This document shows positions 1 to 4,148 of a DNA stretch of 5,559 nt, in pieces. Position 1 is the first letter of the stretch, and each line of letters starts with the position of its first letter. Source of the DNA: an uncultured Ruminococcus sp. (GTDB lineage: Bacteria > Bacillota > Clostridia > Oscillospirales > Ruminococcaceae); contig CAMHUJ010000139.1 of assembly GCA_946188175.1 (NCBI GenBank), positions 1 to 5,559 on the forward strand, given 5' to 3'. A program made the translations under genes and the position numbers. The notes below the pieces were generated by a model. That model ran no database searches. It was not told where the DNA came from and was given only the letters and a program-made list of their open reading frames with translations.

Positions 1-1433
1 ATCGCAAGCTGGATGCCCATTTTTTTCAGCTCGCCGATGATCTGCAATGCCTTATCCTCCGAATCAATCATGATCGACTCGGTGATTTCGATTTCGATCT
101 GCCTTGCCGGAACGCCCGATTCCGTGAGGATACTCTGTACCTCATCGAGAAATCCCTCCCGCAGCAGATGCCGGACGGAGACATTGACGCTGAGCGTTGT
201 CTCTGTGCCGTAATCCTGAATCAGTCTGCCGAAGAAGCATGCGGCTTTCCGGAAGACGGCGCCGTCGATGCGGTCTACGAGACCGGCACTCTCCGCGACC
301 GGTATAAACACGCCGGGGCTGACATTCTGCCCGCTTGCGTTCTTCATGCGTGCGAGCGCCTCAAAGCCGCGCAGCTTATGGTTCATATCAAACTGCGGCT
401 GGAGATTGAAATAGAAGGTATCGTTTTTCAGTGCCTCACGAATCTCCTTTTCCGTCTCAAGATAATTATCGCTTTTCAGGAGCTCGGGCGTAAAGCGAAG
501 GATATGCTGGCTGCTGTTTGCGCGCTTGATCTCATGCATCGCCATTGACGCATAGGAACAGACCGTATTCAGCGTTTTCGCATCGGTCGGATATTCCGCA
601 TAGCCGTAGCTGGCGGTCACATAGAATTCATGATCGTCAATGATCATTTTGTTGATGAGCGCGGCTTCGTAGCGCTTGATTGTCGCAAGCACCTGCTCCG
701 CGGAGCTGTAATTGCGGATGATCAGCGCGTATTCATCGCCGCTGAGATGCGCGATGAAATCCTGTGTGCCGGTTTCGCCCGAATCCGCGATCTGCTTCCA
801 GCGCATACCTGCTTCAATCAGAATCAGATTGCCGACCTCCATGCCCATCATGTCATTGAGGTTCTTGAAGCTGTTGAGATTGATCGTCACATTCGTGAAG
901 GTTTCGCCGTGCGCGATCAGGTCATTCAGCAGCTGGGTGATCGCATAGACATTCGGCATACCGGTCATCATATCGGTCACGGCATGCTCTGCCATTTGCT
1001 TCTGAATCTTCTCCGCCTTTTTGTTCTTGAAGAAGATTGCCGTCACGGCGATGATCGTAAGCAGATTGGAGAATATTCCGGGCAGACTGCGCACATTTCC
1101 CTCCATGAAAACGCGCGTGATCGAGACCGGAACCTGTGCGCCCAGCAGCAGTACGGTAACCCAGAAGCCCAGCTTTCCGCAGAATACCGCGAGCAGAATG
1201 ACACAGATATTGGCGAGCGAGGAAAAGACGCCGGCAAATGCGTTGATCGGCAGGGTGACGCCAAGCAGCGTAATCATGTCGGTTCTGGAACCGGCGATCA
1301 TTGTCAGCGTATTGGCAATCACATAGAGCAGCAGCAGGAAGAAGAACAGTGAGACCGGTGCGCGCTGCTTCGGCATGATCTGCTCTATGATACGCTCCGG
1401 CGCTCCTTTCCGGTTATTATTTTTCTGACTCAT
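1..1433 (-). CDS. Membrane-anchored GGDEF-EAL cyclic-di-GMP protein, partial (C-terminus beyond left edge)
   Basis: Reading leftward from ATG at 1433-1431, the frame stays open for 477 codons to the window edge. The start is fixed by AAGGAG at 1440-1445 with a 6-nt spacer. A short basic N-terminus is followed by about four membrane segments (residues ~28-47, 63-85, 88-106, 117-135). A GGDEF domain follows (~148-305; TDMMTGMPN near 154, SGDEY at 231-235), then an EAL domain from ~325. The EAL domain shows FEALAR (E358), FIPVAESAG, SVNVS (N417) and EITES (E449), which are expected metal-binding and catalytic positions of c-di-GMP phosphodiesterases; the N-to-E spacing is normal. The DDFGTGYSS motif should come next and lies outside the window. 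Family knowledge: GGDEF domains make c-di-GMP and EAL domains hydrolyse it to pGpG, both on the cytoplasmic side. Inference: the GGDEF half is degenerate (INLN for the usual DxD, SGDEY, no RxxD inhibitory site), so the protein probably acts as a phosphodiesterase or sensor. No named periplasmic sensor domain is visible. Confidence 0.93.
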   Translation of the reverse strand, partial: MSQKNNNRKGAPERIIEQIMPKQRAPVSLFFFLLLLYVIANTLTMIAGSRTDMITLLGVTLPINAFAGVFSSLANICVILLAVFCGKLGFWVTVLLLGAQVPVSITRVFMEGNVRSLPGIFSNLLTIIAVTAIFFKNKKAEKIQKQMAEHAVTDMMTGMPNVYAITQLLNDLIAHGETFTNVTINLNSFKNLNDMMGMEVGNLILIEAGMRWKQIADSGETGTQDFIAHLSGDEYALIIRNYSSAEQVLATIKRYEAALINKMIIDDHEFYVTASYGYAEYPTDAKTLNTVCSYASMAMHEIKRANSSQHILRFTPELLKSDNYLETEKEIREALKNDTFYFNLQPQFDMNHKLRGFEALARMKNASGQNVSPGVFIPVAESAGLVDRIDGAVFRKAACFFGRLIQDYGTETTLSVNVSVRHLLREGFLDEVQSILTESGVPARQIEIEITESIMIDSEDKALQIIGELKKMGIQLA

Positions 1434-1439
1434 AATGAA

Positions 1440-1445
1440 CTCCTT
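1440..1445 (-). promoter_or_regulatory. Ribosome binding site of the GGDEF-EAL gene
   Basis: AAGGAG on the minus strand lies 6 nt before the ATG at 1433. It settles the start, since no other start with a comparable site precedes the membrane segments. It overlaps the stop codon of a possible 35-codon leader ORF. Confidence 0.85.
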
Positions 1446-1551
1446 ATTTCCGTGGCGCATGACGATATGCGCGTTTCGTGCTGTACATCAAAATGAAGCC
1501 TGTACATGCGGAGCGTCTGATCAAATCCCTTTTTTCGGAGTAACAATACAT
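1444..1551 (-). CDS. Possible 35-residue leader ORF upstream of the GGDEF-EAL gene
   Basis: ATG at 1551 opens a 35-codon frame (begins MYCYSEKRDLIRR, ends RHAPRK) that closes with TAA at 1444-1446. It lies entirely within the predicted leader transcript. Its stop codon overlaps the AAGGAG of the main gene, a layout that would allow translational coupling. The purine-rich GAGAGAAAG just before the ATG is only a poor ribosome binding site. The peptide is basic, shows no recognisable domain, and could easily be chance. No function is proposed. Confidence 0.2.
   Translation of the reverse strand: MYCYSEKRDLIRRSACTGFILMYSTKRAYRHAPRK
1455..1472 (-). promoter_or_regulatory. Hairpin in the GGDEF-EAL leader
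   Basis: GCGCAT and ATGCGC form a perfect 6-bp stem with a 6-nt loop. It ends 9 nt before the AAGGAG ribosome binding site on the transcript. No U-run follows, so it is not an intrinsic terminator. A role in translation or mRNA stability is inference only. Confidence 0.4.
1481..1507. repeat. Paired CTGTACAT direct repeats with palindromic TGTACA cores
   Basis: CTGTACAT occurs at 1481-1488 and again at 1500-1507, 19 bp apart. The TGTACA core is its own reverse complement, so the two copies could also pair in RNA as a 6-bp stem with a 13-nt loop. They lie downstream of the predicted transcription start of the GGDEF-EAL gene. They could be a protein-binding pair or an RNA stem; the sequence does not decide. 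Confidence 0.35.
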
Positions 1552-1583
1552 CTTTCTCTCTGATACTGTGTATGGTTACATAT

Positions 1584-1612
1584 ATTATACAATATAATCG
1601 CAAAAAAATCAA
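1584..1612 (-). promoter_or_regulatory. Sigma-A-type promoter of the GGDEF-EAL gene
   Basis: On the minus strand, TTGATT (1607-1612) and a perfect TATAAT (1584-1589) are separated by exactly 17 bp within AT-rich DNA. Transcription should start near 1577, giving a leader of about 140 nt before the ATG at 1433, which is long enough to hold regulatory RNA structure. Confidence 0.8.
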
Positions 1613-1663
1613 TAGCAAATTGAAAATAATTGTGCATGAATTATAAATTTTGAAATAACGAAA

Positions 1664-1675
1664 GCCTGCGCAGGC
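1664..1675. promoter_or_regulatory. 12-bp perfect palindrome GCCTGCGCAGGC
   Basis: This perfect GC-rich palindrome stands out in AT-rich DNA between two divergent promoters. It is upstream of the minus-strand -35 and about 42 bp upstream of the plus-strand -35. It may be a protein-binding site, but no regulator can be named. Confidence 0.35.
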
Positions 1676-1681
1676 GGAATG

Positions 1682-1693
1682 TGACATTTGTCA
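1682..1693. promoter_or_regulatory. Inverted repeat TGACA-TT-TGTCA
   Basis: Perfect 5-bp arms around a 2-bp centre, 18 bp centre to centre from the palindrome at 1664-1675. It lies about 24 bp upstream of the weak -35 of the small membrane protein gene, where an activator or repressor could bind. No matching regulator is encoded in the window. Confidence 0.35.
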
Positions 1694-1716
1694 TGCAGGA
1701 TGTGATATCCGGCATC

Positions 1717-1745
1717 TTCCGCTGCGGTGGCTTTTGCGGTATAAT
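1717..1745 (+). promoter_or_regulatory. Candidate promoter of the small membrane protein gene
   Basis: A perfect TATAAT at 1740-1745 has only TTCCGC at 1717-1722 as a -35 with 17-bp spacing, and no TG extension. The poor -35 suggests weak or activator-dependent expression. The predicted start near 1752 gives a leader of about 60 nt. Confidence 0.55.
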
Positions 1746-1755
1746 CATATCAGAG

Positions 1756-1791
1756 TTCAGGAGATGAACCGGATGCAGAAGGCATCCTGAA
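1756..1791 (+). promoter_or_regulatory. Leader with two mutually exclusive hairpins
   Basis: One stem pairs GGATGC (1771-1776) with GCATCC (1782-1787) around a 5-nt loop. The alternative pairs TTCAGG plus ATG (1756-1761, 1764-1766; two bases bulged) with CATCCTGAA (1783-1791). Both use 1783-1787, so they cannot form together. The structures end just before the ribosome binding site at 1796-1803. A switching role is inference. Confidence 0.3.
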
Positions 1792-1795
1792 ACGC

Positions 1796-1803
1796 AAAGG
1801 AGG
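1796..1803 (+). promoter_or_regulatory. Ribosome binding site of the small membrane protein gene
   Basis: AAAGGAGG is nearly a full anti-16S match and lies 7 nt before the ATG at 1811 (10 nt before a second ATG at 1814). It strongly supports translation of this short gene. Confidence 0.85.
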
Positions 1804-1810
1804 AATTCTT

Positions 1811-2140
1811 ATGATGAAAAAATATTTTACGGCGGTACCGCTGCCTTTCAGCATTGCACTTTCCGCGATTCTGGGCGCTGTCGGATCGGGCGTTCTGATT
1901 CTGGCGCTGTTTGCAGGCGGATTGATCGGACTGATTCTGTTTCTGCTCGGCATGGCAGCCGTGGTCTGCGGAACGCACCGGCTGCTGTATCATGTCTGCA
2001 AAAAGCGGAGCGGCATCGTGAAGGAAAAACGGTTCATCCCGCTGCGGGCTGCGGCAGTGATCGGCGTATTTGTCTTTCTGTGCGGCTCGTTCTTCTGGGC
2101 AGATTCTGTCTGGTGTCTGATCAACGATTTCTGGTTCTGA
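1811..2140 (+). CDS. Small hydrophobic membrane protein of unknown function (109 aa)
   Basis: The product is 109 residues from ATG at 1811, or 108 from the adjacent ATG at 1814; the strong AAAGGAGG favours one of these. After MMKKYF come two closely spaced hydrophobic segments (~11-35 and ~37-55). A short basic stretch follows (HRLLYHVCKKRSG, then KEKR; ~56-74), and a third hydrophobic segment (~77-95) precedes an aromatic tail ending DFWF. The glycine-rich second segment has an ALFAGGLIGLILF pattern. By the positive-inside rule the central basic loop should be cytoplasmic. I do not recognise a family and see no catalytic motif or signal-peptidase site. The gene stands alone with its own promoter and ends before a shared terminator, convergent with the purine permease. 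A long open frame runs antisense across it, but the ribosome binding site and hydrophobic pattern point to this strand. Confidence 0.75.
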   Translation: MMKKYFTAVPLPFSIALSAILGAVGSGVLILALFAGGLIGLILFLLGMAAVVCGTHRLLYHVCKKRSGIVKEKRFIPLRAAAVIGVFVFLCGSFFWADSVWCLINDFWF

Positions 2141-2165
2141 GGGTCTCATCCTTCTTTTTCATGAC

Positions 2166-2210
2166 AAAACGAAGCAGCTCTCTGTTTTTTGCAGGGAACT
2201 GCTTTGTTTT
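2166..2210. terminator. Bidirectional rho-independent terminator between convergent genes
   Basis: Arms 2166-2184 and 2192-2210 form a 19-bp stem with two G-T wobbles and one mismatch; the loop is TTTTTTG. The arm bases AAAAC and GTTTT at the stem foot supply a U-rich 3' end on either strand (TTTGTTTT on plus, GTTTTG on minus). It lies 25 nt after the stop of the small membrane gene and starts 6 nt past the permease stop, so it can end both transcripts. Confidence 0.85.
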
Positions 2211-2216
2211 GCTGTG

Positions 2217-3578
2217 TTACAGAAATACGTATTTGAGAATGAACAGGACGCCGAGCACATACATCACCGGACTGATTTTCTTCGCCTTGCCCGTGCAGAT
2301 ATTGATAACCAGATAGGAGAGCACGCCGAGCGTGATGCCCTCGGAGACACTGTAAAACAGCGGCATGGCAATGATGCAGAGATATGCCGGGATCGTTTCT
2401 GACAGGTTGTCGTCGTTGAACCGGATGCTCGTGATATTCGAGAACATCAGGAAGCCGACGAGAATCAGCGCGGGCGCGGTCGCAAATGCCGGAATCGCCG
2501 TGAAAATCGGTGCGAGGAAGACCGAGAGCAGGAACAGTACGGCGGTCGTCAGCGCGGTGAGACCGGTTCTGCCGCCTGCCGCGACGCCTGCGGAGGATTC
2601 GACAAAGGTCGAGGTGGTCGAGGTGCCGAGTACGGCGCCTGCGGAGGTCGCAATCGCATCGGCGAGCAGTGCCGGACGGATGCCCGGGAGCTTGCCGTCC
2701 TTGTCGAGCATATTCGCCTTTGCGCTGACGCCGATCAGTGTGCCGAGCGTATCAAACAGATCGACGAACAGAAATGCGAATACGATCACCGCAAAATTGA
2801 AGATGCCGGTATCGTGCAGATCAAAACGGAAGCACTGTCCGAAGGTCTTGCCGAGCGCGGAGAAATCGGTCATTGTAAATGCAGGGAACAGCGAATAGAA
2901 GCCTGCCGCCGGATCGGGCACATAGATGCCGGTCAGCTGGCAGAGCATGCCGAGCACCCATGTTCCGAGGATGCCGAGCAGAATCGAGCCCGGTACTTTT
3001 TTGATATAGAGGATCGCGGTCAGCAGCACGCCGGTCATCGCAAGCAGTGCCTGAATACCGCCGGTCGAAAAGCTCTCGCGGAAGTTCACGAGCTTGACCA
3101 GCGTCGCGGAATCTACCGAGAGACCGGCATTCTGCAAGCCGATGAAGCAGATAAACAGTCCGATGCCGACCGAGACGGCATGCTTCAGCGGCAGGGGAAT
3201 ACAGTTGAAGATCGCCTCGCGCACCTTTGTCACGGAAAGTATGATGAAAATGATGCCCTCGACAAAGACCGCGAGCAGCGCCGTCTGCCATGAGACGCCC
3301 ATGCCGAGCACGACCGTATAGGTGAAATAGGCATTGAGCCCCATGCCCGCCGAGAGTGCAAACGGCAGATTCGCCAGAAGACCCATGCAGAGCGTACCGA
3401 GGAAGGAGGCAAGACAGGTTGCCAGCAGGACGGCGCTTTTGTCCATGCCTGCTTCGGAAAGGACATTCGGATTGACGGCAAGGATATATGCCATTGTCAT
3501 GAAGGTGGTCAGACCGGCGGCAAGCTCCGTTTTGACGGTTGTGCCGCGTGATTTCAGGTGAAACAGTTTTTCCAGCAT
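2217..3578 (-). CDS. NCS2 family (AzgA-type) purine base permease
   Basis: A complete 453-residue membrane transporter, normal length for the AzgA branch of the NCS2/nucleobase-cation symporter-2 family. That branch includes Bacillus PbuG/PbuO and E. coli AdeP/GhxP. Family knowledge: these import adenine, guanine and/or hypoxanthine, usually with protons, for purine salvage. Diagnostic stretches are TELAAGLTTFMTMAYI (17-32, first helix), AGMGLNAYFTY (77-87), FVDLFDTLGTLIGVS (271-285), LGTSTTSTFVESSAGV (317-332), GGRTGLTAL (335-343) and ATAPALILVG (366-375). The acidic residues in FDTLGT and ESSAGV are at the positions expected for substrate and cation binding. About a dozen or more hydrophobic helices fill the length. 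The gene is monocistronic, with its own consensus promoter and a terminator at 2166-2210. AAGGAG at 3589-3594 sits 10 nt before ATG, slightly long but acceptable. Exact substrate cannot be read from sequence; hypoxanthine/guanine or adenine are all possible, so no symbol is given. Confidence 0.95.
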   Translation of the reverse strand: MLEKLFHLKSRGTTVKTELAAGLTTFMTMAYILAVNPNVLSEAGMDKSAVLLATCLASFLGTLCMGLLANLPFALSAGMGLNAYFTYTVVLGMGVSWQTALLAVFVEGIIFIILSVTKVREAIFNCIPLPLKHAVSVGIGLFICFIGLQNAGLSVDSATLVKLVNFRESFSTGGIQALLAMTGVLLTAILYIKKVPGSILLGILGTWVLGMLCQLTGIYVPDPAAGFYSLFPAFTMTDFSALGKTFGQCFRFDLHDTGIFNFAVIVFAFLFVDLFDTLGTLIGVSAKANMLDKDGKLPGIRPALLADAIATSAGAVLGTSTTSTFVESSAGVAAGGRTGLTALTTAVLFLLSVFLAPIFTAIPAFATAPALILVGFLMFSNITSIRFNDDNLSETIPAYLCIIAMPLFYSVSEGITLGVLSYLVINICTGKAKKISPVMYVLGVLFILKYVFL

Positions 3579-3588
3579 GGAGACGTCA

Positions 3589-3594
3589 CTCCTT
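3589..3594 (-). promoter_or_regulatory. Ribosome binding site of the purine permease
   Basis: AAGGAG on the minus strand, within a run reading AAAAAAGGAG, with a 10-nt spacer to the ATG at 3578. No in-frame alternative start lies between it and that ATG. Confidence 0.75.
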
Positions 3595-3634
3595 TTTTAC
3601 GATTCAGTGCGGAGATTACCGCGCATCTGCTTAC

Positions 3635-3663
3635 ATTATATCAGACTGCTTTTCCGATGTCAA
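3635..3663 (-). promoter_or_regulatory. Consensus promoter of the purine permease
   Basis: On the minus strand, TTGACA (3658-3663) and TATAAT (3635-3640) match the sigma-A consensus perfectly with a 17-bp spacer, and TGA before the -10 gives an extended -10. Transcription should start near 3628, leaving only about 50 nt of leader. That is too short for a purine riboswitch with expression platform. The leader holds a small hairpin (GTGCGG/CCGCGC, 3607-3624). Confidence 0.88.
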
Positions 3664-3705
3664 CAGGTATGCGGCGGCTTGCGCAGAAATATTTTGAAAA
3701 AACGC

Positions 3706-3734
3706 TTGACAAACCGGTCTATTTGTGATAGACT
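3706..3734 (+). promoter_or_regulatory. Promoter of the BlaI-like / M56 operon
   Basis: A perfect TTGACA (3706-3711) and TAGACT (3729-3734; 4 of 6) are 17 bp apart, with TGA before the -10 as an extended -10. An A/T-rich stretch (about 3687-3702) lies just upstream and could act as an UP element. The start should fall near 3741. The -10 lies inside the first of two inverted repeats, so a repressor bound there would block RNA polymerase. Confidence 0.8.
3717..3733. promoter_or_regulatory. Candidate BlaI-type operator 1
   Basis: A perfect dyad GTCTAT-TTGTG-ATAGAC (17 bp) spans the spacer and -10 of the operon promoter. BlaI/MecI repressors bind such dyads as dimers and repress their own operon. 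The half-site GTCTA is shared with the second dyad. It differs from the TACA/TGTA core known for staphylococcal BlaI/MecI, so assignment to the adjacent repressor is inference from position and repetition. Confidence 0.7.
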
Positions 3735-3744
3735 TGTCATAGAG

Positions 3745-3763
3745 GGTCTACAGGCAATAGACC
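3745..3763. promoter_or_regulatory. Candidate BlaI-type operator 2
   Basis: GGTCTA-N7-TAGACC, perfect 6-bp arms, repeats the GTCTA-N7-TAGAC layout of operator 1, centred 29 bp downstream of it. It lies just past the predicted transcription start and 6 bp before the ribosome binding site. A bound repressor here would obstruct promoter escape. The left half reads TCTACA, closer to the classical BlaI core. Confidence 0.7.
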
Positions 3764-3784
3764 GAAATGAAGGAGGGGATTCTG

Positions 3785-4144
3785 ATGTCTGATCTGAAGC
3801 TCGGGGCAGTTGAGATGCAGTTTGCGGAGATCATCTGGGAAAATGCGCCGCTGTCGTCCGGTTCGCTCGTGACGCGCTGCGCGGAGCAGCTCGGCTGGAA
3901 AAAATCCACGACCTATACCGTGCTCAAAAAGCTGTGCAGCCGCGGTCTGTTCCGCAATGACGGCGGTACGGTCACGCCGCTGATCTCGCGCGCAGAGTAT
4001 GACGCAATGCAGAGCACGCAGTTCGTCGAGGAGAATTTCAGCGGCTCGCTGCCTGCGTTTCTTGCAGCATTTACGAAGAAAAAACAGCTTTCACAATCGG
4101 AGATCGACGAAATCCGTGCCGTGATCGACAGCATCGGGGGGTGA
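3785..4144 (+). CDS. BlaI/MecI/CopY-family transcriptional repressor
   Basis: A 119-residue protein, normal for the penicillinase-repressor family. The ATG at 3785 is chosen because AAGGAGG (3770-3776) lies 8 nt before it; an in-frame ATG at 3767 would add six residues but has no ribosome binding site and overlaps the Shine-Dalgarno. The N-terminal winged helix covers residues ~5-70: AVEMQFAEIIWENAPLS, then a recognition helix around KKSTTYTVLKKLCSRGLF (39-56), and a wing with GGTVTPLISR (60-69). The C-terminal half (FVEENFSGSLPAFLAAF, then LSQSEIDEIRAVID) matches the helical dimerisation region, which in BlaI/MecI is the part cleaved on induction. Family knowledge: it represses promoters until its partner M56 receptor is activated. 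The partner begins 4 bases downstream, and two dyads lie over its own promoter, so autorepression is likely. The inducer is unknown, so no bla or mec symbol is given. Confidence 0.93.
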   Translation: MSDLKLGAVEMQFAEIIWENAPLSSGSLVTRCAEQLGWKKSTTYTVLKKLCSRGLFRNDGGTVTPLISRAEYDAMQSTQFVEENFSGSLPAFLAAFTKKKQLSQSEIDEIRAVIDSIGG

Positions 4145-4148
4145 GCAT

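Larger units (their letters stand above)
1434..1810. other. Divergent intergenic region between the GGDEF-EAL gene and the small membrane protein gene
   Basis: These 377 bases hold no convincing full-size gene. They are AT-rich in the middle (about 1575-1660), unlike the flanking coding DNA. From left to right they contain the minus-strand leader with two CTGTACAT repeats and a hairpin, the strong minus-strand promoter (1584-1612), two palindromes (1664-1675 and 1682-1693), a weaker plus-strand promoter (1717-1745) and a hairpin leader (1756-1791) before the ribosome binding site of the small gene. I could not match the leaders to any riboswitch class I know; in particular I do not see the c-di-GMP (GEMM) core in the leader of the GGDEF-EAL gene. 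Confidence 0.7.

Noticed and set aside
274..288. Inverted repeat CGGTCT-ACG-AGACCG resembling the GTCTA operators
   Set aside because: It lies inside the EAL coding sequence, the spacing differs from the GTCTA-N7-TAGAC sites, and no promoter is nearby. It is probably chance.
630..1352. 240-codon open frame on the plus strand
   Set aside because: It is antisense to the GGDEF-EAL gene, which has clear domain motifs, a ribosome binding site and a promoter. The plus-strand product is rich in H, R, D and Q with no family resemblance.
1434..1577. Possible c-di-GMP (GEMM) riboswitch in the GGDEF-EAL leader
   Set aside because: The position is attractive, but I do not see the conserved GEMM core elements or a following terminator; a covariance-model search would settle it.
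1757..2149. 130-codon open frame on the minus strand across the small membrane gene
   Set aside because: No ribosome binding site, and it runs through the plus-strand promoter-proximal leader. The plus-strand frame has AAAGGAGG and a hydrophobic pattern typical of a membrane protein.
2814..3293. Overlapping open frames on both strands inside the permease gene
   Set aside because: The NCS2 permease frame is complete, of family length and carries all family motifs; the others are shadows.
3658..3711. Control of the purine permease by the BlaI-like repressor
   Set aside because: The operators lie more than 50 bp beyond the permease -35 on the far side and no GTCTA dyad overlaps the permease promoter; nothing in the sequence links the two.
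3767..3784. Upstream in-frame ATG that would extend the BlaI-like repressor by six residues
   Set aside because: This ATG is followed at once by the AAGGAGG used for the 3785 start and has no ribosome binding site of its own.
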